A stretch of DNA of 38,148 bases from an uncultured Pelagibacteraceae bacterium (lineage in GTDB: Bacteria > Pseudomonadota > Alphaproteobacteria > Pelagibacterales > Pelagibacteraceae): contig CACONQ010000006.1 of the NCBI GenBank assembly GCA_902628635.1, positions 1-38,148 on the forward strand, written 5' to 3'. The translations under genes were made by a program, and so were the position numbers. Shown here one piece after another: positions 1 through 7,503 of the stretch. The notes beneath the pieces were generated by a model. The model saw only the letters and a list, made by a program, of their open reading frames with translations, did not search any database and was not told the DNA's origin. The number at the start of each line of letters is the position of its first letter. Within the stretch, counting starts at the first letter, position 1.

Positions 1-42
1 CCAACGAGAAGGTCGTGGGTTCAAGTCCCATTGCCCGCTCCA
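1..42 (+). tRNA. tRNA-Gly, 3' part only (cut by window edge)
   Basis: The segment folds as the 3' part of a tRNA. It has the 3' strand of the anticodon stem, a 5-nt variable loop (AGGTC), a T arm GTGGG-TTCAAGT-CCCAT, the acceptor strand TGCCCGC, discriminator T and an encoded CCA. Counting back from the T arm places CC at anticodon positions 35-36, which means a glycine isoacceptor (NCC). The acceptor end TGCCCGCTCCA matches the familiar tRNA-Gly(UCC) end. The first anticodon base and the 5' half lie outside the window, so UCC is likely but not seen. Confidence 0.85.
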
Positions 43-56
43 AATTAAGGAAATTT

Positions 57-395
57 ATGGATGATTTAGCTAACAAAAAATGTATCCCTTGCGAGGGAGG
101 AATACCAGCATTTGATAAGAGTGAGATTCATAAATATTTAAAAAAAGTTGACGATTGGGACGTTAAAGAAGACGAAAAAAAAAATTTTTATTTGTTTAAA
201 GAATTTAAATTTGAAAATTTTTTAGAAAGTCAATCTTTTGTAAATAAAGTTGGAGAAATCTCAGAAAAAGAGGGTCACCATCCTGATATAGCTTTTGGAT
301 GGGGGTATGCAAAAATTAAAATATTTACTCATGCTATACAAGGATTAGCAGAAAGTGACTTTATACTAGCTGCGAAGGTCGACAAAATTAGCTAG
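57..395 (+). CDS. phhB: Pterin-4a-carbinolamine dehydratase (4a-hydroxytetrahydrobiopterin dehydratase)
   Basis: A 112-residue protein of the PCD/DCoH family, which dehydrates 4a-hydroxytetrahydropterin and recycles the pterin cofactor of aromatic amino acid hydroxylases. The family signature is visible in the C-terminal half: EGHHPDI with the His pair, then an aromatic stretch, a second His (FTHAI) and Asp (ESDF). The reading frame stays open upstream into the tRNA, so the start was placed at the ATG at 57, which leaves the tRNA intact and gives the usual family length. The gene follows the tRNA by 14 bp. Its TAG stop overlaps the purH stop on the other strand within the palindrome CTAG (392-395). 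No hydroxylase gene is nearby, so the physiological partner is unknown. Confidence 0.88.
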   Translation: MDDLANKKCIPCEGGIPAFDKSEIHKYLKKVDDWDVKEDEKKNFYLFKEFKFENFLESQSFVNKVGEISEKEGHHPDIAFGWGYAKIKIFTHAIQGLAESDFILAAKVDKIS

Positions 396-1927
396 TGATT
401 AAAGTGACGTGATTTTGAAAAGACCAGAATAGTTCCAGTCTCATTAGCGTATTTTATAATCTCTTTATCTCTAACAGAGCCGGATGGTTGAATTACAGCG
501 GTGACACCAGATTGTACTAAAGTTTCTATACCATCAACGAAAGGGAAAAAAGCATCTGAGGCAGCTAAAATTTCTCCATTTATATCAGAATTAAATTTTT
601 TTAATTTATCAATTGCTATTTTACAACTATCTAACCTACTGGGTTGACCAGAGCCTATTCCTACTGTTGTGCCTCTGTGAGTTAAAACTATTGCATTTGA
701 TTTTACGAATCTACAAATATTAAAAGCAAAAATTAAATTATTTAAGACCTTTCTAGTTGGTTTAATTTTTGAAACTATCTTAAAATTTTTTGTCGAAAAT
801 TTAATGTCATCAGAGCTTTGAAGGAGCAACATGTTAAAATCGTTTTTAAAATTTTGTAAATTTTTATTTTTAAGATTGCTCGAATCAATTAGTCTTAGAT
901 TTTTTTTTCGTCTAAAAATTCTAAGTGTTTCTTTATCAAATCCATCTGCTATAATTACTTCAAAGAACACTTTGTTAATTTCTTCTGCTACTTTTTTATT
1001 AATTTTAAAATTACAAGAAACAATGCCCCCAAATGCACTTATGGGATCTGATTTAAGTGCAAGTTTAAAACTATCCACTTTATTAGTTTCAATTGATACA
1101 CCGCATGGATTGGCATGCTTGACAATTACTGTTCCTTTATTTTTCGGCAAAGTCTTTGATATTCTTAAAGCAGCAAATATATCGCTATAATTATTAAAGC
1201 TTAATTTTTTACCGTTTAATTGTTTTAATTTATAATCTCCATCAATATAAACCGAGGCTTCTTGGTGAGGGTTTTCTCCATATCTAAGTTTCTCATGTAA
1301 TTTAAAAGCGAATGTTTTTTTCTTTGGAAAACTATTTTCTGTAATATTATTAAAATAATTAGCAATATTACTATCGTAAGAAGCTGTTGCGTTAAATGCC
1401 TCGGAGGAAAGTTTTTCTCTCAATTTTAAACTTGTAGAGCAATTATTTTTCTGCAAATGAGGAATTAGTTCATCATACTGCGAAGTATCACATATTATAG
1501 TCACATCTCTATAATTTTTTGCTGCAGCTCTTACTAATGCAGGTCCTCCAATGTCTATATTTTCGAGAATTTCGTTATGATTATTAGTTCTTTCTAAAGC
1601 CTTTTTAAATGGGTAAAAGTTCACCACAACTAAATCAATTTCCTGAAAGTTATTCTTAATGGACTCTTTTTTATGTTTGGCATTATTTCTTTTCATTAAA
1701 ATTCCAGCATGTATTTTGGGATTTAATGTTTTTACTCTACCATCAAGAACTTCTGGACTTTTTGTATAATTTGAGATCTCAATAGTTTTAAAACCCAATT
1801 TTTTAATTTCTTTGTAAGTTCCACCTGAACTCAAAATTTGTACATGATTTTTTTTTAAGATTTTTAATAAGTTTTTCAATTTTTTTTTATCATAAACAGA
1901 TATAAGTGCTCTCTTAATTTTTTTCAT
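392..1927 (-). CDS. purH: Bifunctional AICAR transformylase / IMP cyclohydrolase PurH
   Basis: A 511-residue cytosolic enzyme for the last two steps of IMP synthesis. The N-terminal IMP cyclohydrolase (MGS-like) domain shows RALISVYDKK, SSGGTYKEI, VLDGRVKTLNPKIHAGIL and IDIGGPALVRAAAKN. The C-terminal formyltransferase domain shows LRYGENPHQEA, the catalytic Lys-His pair in VKHANPCGV (K270-H271), SDPISAFGGIV and SDAFFPFVDGIE. Length matches the family. It is the last gene of a leftward run YggT-like - rpe - heparinase-like - purH, 36 bp after the heparinase-like stop, so cotranscription is likely. It ends tail-to-tail with the pterin dehydratase gene with shared stop-codon bases. Confidence 0.97.
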   Translation of the reverse strand: MKKIKRALISVYDKKKLKNLLKILKKNHVQILSSGGTYKEIKKLGFKTIEISNYTKSPEVLDGRVKTLNPKIHAGILMKRNNAKHKKESIKNNFQEIDLVVVNFYPFKKALERTNNHNEILENIDIGGPALVRAAAKNYRDVTIICDTSQYDELIPHLQKNNCSTSLKLREKLSSEAFNATASYDSNIANYFNNITENSFPKKKTFAFKLHEKLRYGENPHQEASVYIDGDYKLKQLNGKKLSFNNYSDIFAALRISKTLPKNKGTVIVKHANPCGVSIETNKVDSFKLALKSDPISAFGGIVSCNFKINKKVAEEINKVFFEVIIADGFDKETLRIFRRKKNLRLIDSSNLKNKNLQNFKNDFNMLLLQSSDDIKFSTKNFKIVSKIKPTRKVLNNLIFAFNICRFVKSNAIVLTHRGTTVGIGSGQPSRLDSCKIAIDKLKKFNSDINGEILAASDAFFPFVDGIETLVQSGVTAVIQPSGSVRDKEIIKYANETGTILVFSKSRHFNH

Positions 1928-1963
1928 ACAAGTCTTTCAATTTCCCATTTCATTTCTTGTGTT

Positions 1964-3559
1964 TCATTTTTTTAGTATACCAGAAACAAGTATATTTTGA
2001 TTTTCTAAGAAATTATTTTTTTTTCCAAAAAATAAACCAGTTTCGTAATTTATATTATGCTCTAATGATTTGAACTTCCAGGCTTCGTTATTACACTCAA
2101 TAAAAATTGTTTTCTTATCTTGTGTTTTCATTACTCTTGCTTGAGGATCTAAGTGAAACCTTATTTCAAAATTAAGTTCTTTACCATTTTTTTTTCTTAT
2201 AATTTTATCTAATCCAACAAATTTATTTTGATCTAAAAGACATTCAATTTTTCTTGAGTGAATAATCCCATATCTTTTAAGATAACCATCATGCTCGGCA
2301 CTTATAATCCAATGATTTTTTTTAACATTAATATTCTTCTTAGTAACTCTCGTCATACTATTGGCATATGAAATTCCACTGGATTTTTTAATGAACTGAG
2401 TAGAAGAACAGTTATTTAAAATTAAAGTGCTATGACATGCTGTACTTTTTGAAATTAAATTTAATTGGTGTTTAAAGTTTTGAAAATAGCCCGAATTTGA
2501 AACAATTCTTTCACCATTATAAGATATTTCAAAAGACAGCGTACCAGCTTGATAATTCTCTGAAAATTTTTTTTCAGGAGTAGAACCCAAATCTATTGCT
2601 AGAGAAAGTTTTTTGTTATTTAAAAAAGCATAGCCACCTATTTCAAAACTTTCGCTTTTGAAATTATAACCCAATCTTTTCAAATAATTATCAAAATTTG
2701 AATTATTTGAAATTTGACTACCATTAAATAAGAATGTTGTTGCAGAGTCCTTACTCATTAAATTGTAAGCTTGGCCTAAATGATAAATAATTTCATCTAG
2801 ATATTCTGGAATATCGTTTTGGGATTCTTTCAACCATTCTCTAATCAAAATAAAATATTTTAAAAAAAGAGTAAGTTGCCGCAAATTTCTCGATTTAGGG
2901 AAGCCATATCTATCAAATGTATTGTTAATAATTCGCTTCAAAAGACTCAAGCCATAATTAAGAAATTTTGTTTTATCATTAAATGATACACCTGCTAATA
3001 TTACTGCAGCACAGCCAATTATTTTGTCATCAATTTTTTCTGATCGATCGATCTCATTAATAAGATGATTAACTTGTTTTTTTATTAAATAATCAAATTC
3101 ATTTTTATAAATTTCGTCACTACCCTCATATGTTATTTTTGTATTTGAAATCCAGGATATTATTCTTTTGGATAATAAGTCGATTTCCCAGCTATCAGCA
3201 TTATAGTTATTATACTTTTCAAACCATTTAAGTAAAATGTTTTGTACATCTTTCTTTGATGAATTAAGATCAAGTGTGAACAGCCAGAAAAAACCGTGCA
3301 ATTTTTTAAAATCTTTTTTTGAAACATTATTATCTGACCACACATTATTAAGTGAAAAATCGCTAATATTTTTTCTATTTTTAGAATATTTGATAATTCC
3401 ATCTAAAAGACTTGGACTAGGCTTGTAATCTAAATGATTAGAGTCAATTTTAGATATCTTATTGTTATAAATGTTAGACTTTAAGTAAACTTTTCTTAAT
3501 TCCGTGAAAATGAAAAAAAAAAATTGATTAATATAAATTAATGAATTTTTTAAAAGCAT
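1964..3559 (-). CDS. Heparinase II/III-like family protein
   Basis: A 531-residue protein matching the alphaproteobacterial heparinase II/III-like family often found beside purH. The N-terminal half (about 50-300) is mainly helical with Trp/Tyr-rich segments such as GFFWLFTLDLN and DSWEIDLLSKRIISW, like an alpha-toroid lyase domain. The C-terminal half is beta-rich and carries the typical segment FEIGGYAFLNN, SFEISYNGERIVSNSGYF and ACHSTLILNN, where a His follows the conserved Gly-Tyr region. These enzymes are polysaccharide lyases by fold, but the substrate in this subfamily is not established. The first 25 residues are hydrophobic (FFFFIF) but do not form a clear cleavable signal. The start is one base after the rpe stop, so the two are translationally linked. 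Confidence 0.8.
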   Translation of the reverse strand: MLLKNSLIYINQFFFFIFTELRKVYLKSNIYNNKISKIDSNHLDYKPSPSLLDGIIKYSKNRKNISDFSLNNVWSDNNVSKKDFKKLHGFFWLFTLDLNSSKKDVQNILLKWFEKYNNYNADSWEIDLLSKRIISWISNTKITYEGSDEIYKNEFDYLIKKQVNHLINEIDRSEKIDDKIIGCAAVILAGVSFNDKTKFLNYGLSLLKRIINNTFDRYGFPKSRNLRQLTLFLKYFILIREWLKESQNDIPEYLDEIIYHLGQAYNLMSKDSATTFLFNGSQISNNSNFDNYLKRLGYNFKSESFEIGGYAFLNNKKLSLAIDLGSTPEKKFSENYQAGTLSFEISYNGERIVSNSGYFQNFKHQLNLISKSTACHSTLILNNCSSTQFIKKSSGISYANSMTRVTKKNINVKKNHWIISAEHDGYLKRYGIIHSRKIECLLDQNKFVGLDKIIRKKNGKELNFEIRFHLDPQARVMKTQDKKTIFIECNNEAWKFKSLEHNINYETGLFFGKKNNFLENQNILVSGILKK

Positions 3560-3560
3560 A

Positions 3561-4220
3561 TTACCCAGTTCTCAAAGCATCAATATTTTTTTTTATATCA
3601 CCGTTGTTATTTTTAAATATGGTTGTTCCAGATACAAGAATATTTGCTCCAGCTTTTTTAACTAATTTAGAGTTATCAAAATTTATACCACCATCAACCT
3701 CTATATCAAAATCAAGCTTTTTTTCTTTCTTAAGTTTTGAAAGATCTTCAATTTTACCTAGAGTTTCCGGCATAAACTTCTGACCACCAAAACCTGGATG
3801 TACACTCATAACTAAAATAAGATCTATTTTTTCTAAGAAGTCTTTAACTAAATCAATTGAAGTTTGCGGATTTAAAGATACTCCAACTTTTTTTTTCAAT
3901 TTTTTAATAAGACTGATTGTTTCATGCATACTTTCAGTTGCCTCAGGATGAAATGTAATTATATCCGCGCCTGCCTTAGAAAAACTCTCAATATACTTAT
4001 GAACTGGCGAAATCATTAGATGAACATCAAATATTAGATTAGTATGTTTTCTTAAAGATTTTATCACCGGGGGTCCAATTGTTAAATTTGGCACAAAGTG
4101 ACCATCCATAACATCTACGTGAATCATGTCAGCCCCCGCATCCTCAAGTTTTTTAATTTCTAGACTAAGCTGACTAAAATCAGCAGATAATATTGAGGGT
4201 GAAATTTTAATTTTTTGCAT
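3561..4220 (-). CDS. rpe: Ribulose-phosphate 3-epimerase
   Basis: A 219-residue TIM-barrel enzyme that interconverts ribulose-5-phosphate and xylulose-5-phosphate in the pentose phosphate pathway. The N-terminus ISPSILSADFSQL, the metal and active-site segment VDVMDGHFVPNLTIGPP, FDVHLM, the HPGFGGQKF loop and the phosphate-binding VDGGI and LVSGTTIF segments are all present. Length and start are standard. It lies between a YggT-like membrane protein (44 bp upstream) and the heparinase-like gene (1 bp downstream) in a leftward operon ending in purH, which joins pentose phosphate supply with purine synthesis. Confidence 0.96.
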   Translation of the reverse strand: MQKIKISPSILSADFSQLSLEIKKLEDAGADMIHVDVMDGHFVPNLTIGPPVIKSLRKHTNLIFDVHLMISPVHKYIESFSKAGADIITFHPEATESMHETISLIKKLKKKVGVSLNPQTSIDLVKDFLEKIDLILVMSVHPGFGGQKFMPETLGKIEDLSKLKKEKKLDFDIEVDGGINFDNSKLVKKAGANILVSGTTIFKNNNGDIKKNIDALRTG

Positions 4221-4264
4221 TGATAACTTTAACTAGTAGTATCAATAAAATTTTTTAATTTGAA

Positions 4265-4615
4265 TTAATTTTTACCAAAAATTTGATAAATTTGGATTGC
4301 AATTTCGCTTTCCAATGGAAAAGATAGCATACCCATTACAGAATAACCAAGCAGATATGGAAAAAGGTAAAATCTAAACATGTAAAAAAACCATGCGACA
4401 TATAGTGGAACCAGAGGTCTTACAATGAAAGATGGAGTTATAAACCTAAATAGATTTATTAAGGGATCTGTCAATTTTACAAAAACCCTCATAAAAAAAA
4501 AGTTCGAGTCTTCTCTTTGAAATATATTCATTGCAACTCTACCAATGAGTGTCCACATAATTACTCCCATTACATAGTCAATTAGATACACTAAAGGATG
4601 AAAGTTAGCAGACAT
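4265..4615 (-). CDS. YggT-like small integral membrane protein
   Basis: A 116-residue protein with three or four predicted membrane segments. The middle segment VFVKLTDPLINLFRFITPS resembles the YggT signature (R-x-LT-E/D-P-L-x-x-(I/L)-R/F-R), followed by hydrophobic helices. A clearer YggT protein is encoded at 16915-17208, so this would be a divergent paralogue. YggT proteins are linked to osmotic tolerance and membrane biogenesis, but no biochemical role is firmly set. It is the first gene of the run leading to rpe, the heparinase-like gene and purH, directly downstream of the hairpin at 4635-4663. Family assignment is by motif resemblance only. Confidence 0.6.
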   Translation of the reverse strand: MSANFHPLVYLIDYVMGVIMWTLIGRVAMNIFQREDSNFFFMRVFVKLTDPLINLFRFITPSFIVRPLVPLYVAWFFYMFRFYLFPYLLGYSVMGMLSFPLESEIAIQIYQIFGKN

Positions 4616-4634
4616 AGCGTTCTTGATTTTAAGT

Positions 4635-4663
4635 TAAAGGGGCGAATAATTCGCCCCTTTAAA
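4635..4663 (-). terminator. Rho-independent-type hairpin after the symporter operon
   Basis: A perfect 13-bp inverted repeat (left arm TTAAAGGGGCGAA, loop TAA, right arm TTCGCCCCTTTAA). It is strikingly GC-rich in its core for this AT-rich sequence. It lies 11 bp after the symporter stop and 20 bp before the next co-directional start. The flanking T/A runs are short, so it may act as a processing or stability hairpin as well as a terminator. It separates two leftward units. Confidence 0.8.
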
Positions 4664-4674
4664 AATAGATTTAA

Positions 4675-6495
4675 TTAGTGTTGTTTGCCAAGTACTGTTT
4701 TACCGCTTGGTACACGTACTTCGTCAACCATTCTTTGTGTAGCTGCATCTGGTGCTTTAGTAATTAAACTTACCACAACCATTGAAACTAAACTTACTAA
4801 TGATCCAACAATACCGAATGTTAATTGTGTAACACCCCAGAATCCTGCTCCACCAGTTCGTACCCAAATTAAGTACGCTGTTCCTGAAGCTAGACCAAGA
4901 AGCATTCCAGCAACTGCACCTTGTGCATTAGCTCTCTTCCACCATACACCAAGAACAAGAGGGAAGAATAACCCTGACATTGCAAAGTCAAAAGCCCAGA
5001 TAACCGAACCTAAGATACCTTGAATTTCAAGAGCTGCAATTGTTGCTCCAGCAAAACCAATTACTACAAGTAATACCCTTGCAACAATTAATCTTTTTGC
5101 TGTTTCCGCTTTAGGGTCAATGATCTTGTAGTATAAGTCATGAGATAAAGCGTTCGCAATTGCTAAAACTAATCCATCAGCAGTAGACATGGCAGCAGCC
5201 ATACCACCTGCAGCAACTAGTCCTGAAATTACATAAGGTAATCCAGCTATTTCTGGTGTTGCTAATACAACGGCTTTACCACCCATGAAAAACTCGTTTA
5301 ACTCAAGAGTTCCATTTCCGTTAAAGTCGCTAACAAACATTAAGTTTGCTTGGTTCCAGTTTTGGTACCAGTCTAATGCTTGAACATCAGCAATTGATTT
5401 ACCAATAATTCCAGTTGCTAAGTTTGGATCCATTAATGAAAGCTTAGATAATGTAGCTAACATCGGCGCTGAAGAATATAATAGGAAGATAAAGAATAAT
5501 GACCAACCTACTGATCTTCTAGCTGATTTAACACTTGGAGTAGTAAAGTATCTCATCATAACGTGAGGTAATGAAGCTGTTCCAGCCATCATACAAACCG
5601 CTAATGAAATAAATTTCCAAGGTGTTGTGTTTACATCCGAGTGAGCTTTAGTTATTCCAGCTAAACCTTTTGGTACTGTAGCTAAATCAGCTGCAGAGTT
5701 TTTAACAGTTCCTAGACCAAACTGAGACTCAAGTTCAGCAATTCTAGCAACTTCATCTGCTAACATAAAGTGCGGAAATACACCAGCACCTAATTTGTTA
5801 CTGATCCAGAATACAGGTAACAAGTATGCAATAATCAATACAATGTATTGTGCAACCTGTGTCCAAGTAACTGCTCTCATTCCACCTAGCATAGAGCACA
5901 TTAAAATACTCGCTAGACCAACATAAACTGCAATTCCAAAAGGAATATCTAATGCAACTGATGCAATAGTTCCTGTTGCATTGATCTGTGCAGTCACGTA
6001 AGTGAATGAAGCAACTGTTAGTACTAATACAGCACATAGTCTTGCTGCGTTACCACCGTATCTTGTACCAATGAAATCTGGCACAGTATAGCAACCAAAC
6101 TTTCTCAAGTAAGGTGCAAGCAGTGATGCTACAAGAACGTATCCACCAGTCCATCCAACTAAAAGCGCCATGTAACCATAACCTTTGAAGTAGATACCAC
6201 CAGCCATTGCAACAAACGATGCTCCTGACATCCAGTCAGCAGCAGTTGCCATACCGTTAAATACTGTTGGAACCTGTCTTCCAGCTACATAATACGCATC
6301 AACTTGAAGTGTTCTAGATAGATAACCAATTAGTGCATAAATTAAAACTGTAAATGCCACAAAAAATATTCCTATTAATTTTGCAGACATTCCAGCTTGT
6401 TCAGCTATTGCCATTAAGATTATGAATACAAGGAATCCTCCTGTGTATGTTCCATAAATCTTAGGCAAGTTGTCTATAAATTTACCTTTAAACAT
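4675..6495 (-). CDS. Sodium:solute symporter, large subunit (acetate/C2-C3 acid permease-like, VC_2705-type)
   Basis: A 606-residue polytopic membrane protein of the SSS family with about 13 hydrophobic helices. Recognisable segments are YYVAGRQVPTVFNGMATAADWMSGASF near residues 70-95, VPDFIGTRYGG, LGGMRAVTWTQV and GLVAAGGMAAAMSTADGLVLAIANALSHD around 425-455. The last resembles the cation/acetate symporters that pair with a DUF4212 small subunit, and such a gene lies immediately upstream with a 1-nt stop/start overlap (TAATG). acs lies about 1 kb away, which favours acetate or a related monocarboxylate as substrate. An EF-hand-like loop (D390-E401) sits in an extramembrane segment. Codon use is richer in G+C than neighbours, suggesting high expression. 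The substrate is inferred, not shown. Confidence 0.88.
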   Translation of the reverse strand: MFKGKFIDNLPKIYGTYTGGFLVFIILMAIAEQAGMSAKLIGIFFVAFTVLIYALIGYLSRTLQVDAYYVAGRQVPTVFNGMATAADWMSGASFVAMAGGIYFKGYGYMALLVGWTGGYVLVASLLAPYLRKFGCYTVPDFIGTRYGGNAARLCAVLVLTVASFTYVTAQINATGTIASVALDIPFGIAVYVGLASILMCSMLGGMRAVTWTQVAQYIVLIIAYLLPVFWISNKLGAGVFPHFMLADEVARIAELESQFGLGTVKNSAADLATVPKGLAGITKAHSDVNTTPWKFISLAVCMMAGTASLPHVMMRYFTTPSVKSARRSVGWSLFFIFLLYSSAPMLATLSKLSLMDPNLATGIIGKSIADVQALDWYQNWNQANLMFVSDFNGNGTLELNEFFMGGKAVVLATPEIAGLPYVISGLVAAGGMAAAMSTADGLVLAIANALSHDLYYKIIDPKAETAKRLIVARVLLVVIGFAGATIAALEIQGILGSVIWAFDFAMSGLFFPLVLGVWWKRANAQGAVAGMLLGLASGTAYLIWVRTGGAGFWGVTQLTFGIVGSLVSLVSMVVVSLITKAPDAATQRMVDEVRVPSGKTVLGKQH

Positions 6496-6758
6496 TAGTC
6501 ATCCTCCTTTTCAGAATAGCCGAACTCTTCATCAATCTTTTCTTGTCTTCCCGCAAACCAAAAAATTAGTATTACGAAAATTCCAAGAGAACCTTGACAT
6601 GTAAACCAGTACGTTAAAGGATATCCAAATGGTCTAATGTTAGATTCTTGCATTTCGGCTCCGAAGAAAAAGATGCCAATTGAGAAAACAAACCAAATTG
6701 CTAATGTTACAAAAAGCAATCCCCTGGTTTTTTCCCAGTGTTGTTGTTGTTTTGACAT
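6495..6758 (-). CDS. DUF4212 protein, small subunit of the sodium:solute symporter
   Basis: An 87-residue protein with two membrane helices (about 15-33 and 49-69). It has the DUF4212 pattern: an N-terminal HWEKTRGLLFVTLAIWF, the FPLTYWF-like segment FGYPLTYWFTCQGSLGIFV and a charged C-terminus (EEFGYSEKEDD). This family is encoded directly before VC_2705-type symporters and is thought to form a two-component transporter with them. Here the stop TAA overlaps the symporter ATG by one base, implying translational coupling. It has a strong Shine-Dalgarno, unlike most genes in the window. Confidence 0.88.
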   Translation of the reverse strand: MSKQQQHWEKTRGLLFVTLAIWFVFSIGIFFFGAEMQESNIRPFGYPLTYWFTCQGSLGIFVILIFWFAGRQEKIDEEFGYSEKEDD

Positions 6759-6876
6759 TTTTTTGCCTCCCTATAGGTTAAAAGATGAAACTTTACTCAA
6801 AATGAAGTAGATTGAAAGACTTAATATGATCGAAAATAGGGGTTTTTTGTCATACAATACAACCACAGGTATATAA
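6759..6876 (-). promoter_or_regulatory. Divergent leader with strong Shine-Dalgarno for the symporter operon
   Basis: A 118-bp region between divergent genes. On the minus strand AGGGAGG (6766-6772) sits seven bases before the DUF4212 ATG, an almost ideal ribosome binding site. Promoter boxes must lie here, but the AT-rich sequence offers several weak candidates and I do not choose one. I saw no conserved riboswitch fold. Confidence 0.6.
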
Positions 6877-7503
6877 ATGGTGTTAAAGTATAAGTTTAAT
6901 TTAAAGGACATATCTATAGAGGATTTTAAGGTTTATTTTTTAGCTTTATTCAAATCTATCCTACCTAAAAAAAAAATTAAAAATTTATCTGATTTAGAAA
7001 CTTTTATTCAAAAAAAATCAGCCTGGGTTTCTCAAGTTACACTTTATAGCTATCTTAAAACAAGAATGGGAACTAAATATGTACTTCACTTTGATAATGA
7101 GAAACTATTATCATCGATAAACAAAGCTAAATGGAATATTTATTCAGTAGCGCTTCAGGATTTAACTTTTTTTAGTTTCTCTTATCTAAATGTTTTTTTT
7201 AATTATGATGACATAGTTAAATCAAAAGATATTTTTTTTTCAATTTTAGATAAAGAAAAAATTAATGGAATGCCAGATGATGTTTTAAATAGTGCTAAAA
7301 AATCCTTTGAGGACAGGTTTCAAAAAGTTGATTGGAAAAAATATTACAACAGTTTACCTTTTAACGAAAGCGCATTAGCTTTATACCACTGGGCACCAAT
7401 AGCTGATGAATTAAAAACTTTAGATAGAAAAATTGTTCTTAATTCAATGATTTTAAAGTGGGATAATATTAAAGACGAATTTACAAGACTTATAAATATT
7501 TAA
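6877..7503 (+). CDS. Conserved alphaproteobacterial hypothetical protein
   Basis: A 208-residue soluble, mostly helical protein. The segment [35 protein letters not shown] (about residues 45-77) recalls a conserved alphaproteobacterial family with the core (F/Y)I-x2-(R/K)S-A-x-V-x-Q-x-(T/S)LY-x-YLKTRMGT-(R/K)Y. Some members carry the label esterase, but I see no GxSxG motif or catalytic triad here, so no enzyme activity is claimed. No signal peptide or membrane helix. It is convergent with acs and its TAA stop overlaps the acs stop in the palindrome TTAA (7500-7503). Proximity to acs and the symporter may be meaningful. Confidence 0.7.
   Translation: MVLKYKFNLKDISIEDFKVYFLALFKSILPKKKIKNLSDLETFIQKKSAWVSQVTLYSYLKTRMGTKYVLHFDNEKLLSSINKAKWNIYSVALQDLTFFSFSYLNVFFNYDDIVKSKDIFFSILDKEKINGMPDDVLNSAKKSFEDRFQKVDWKKYYNSLPFNESALALYHWAPIADELKTLDRKIVLNSMILKWDNIKDEFTRLINI

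Noticed and set aside
831-1190. 119-residue open frame antisense to purH
   Set aside because: It lies fully inside purH on the opposite strand, is Leu/Ser/Phe-rich as expected for the complement of Lys/Asn-rich coding, and shows no family motif. The same applies to frames antisense to acs, folD, the symporter, tsaD and ccmF.
6759-6876. Possible riboswitch before the symporter operon
   Set aside because: I found no tandem stems or conserved aptamer core; the region is short and mostly AT-rich, with only a strong ribosome binding site standing out.
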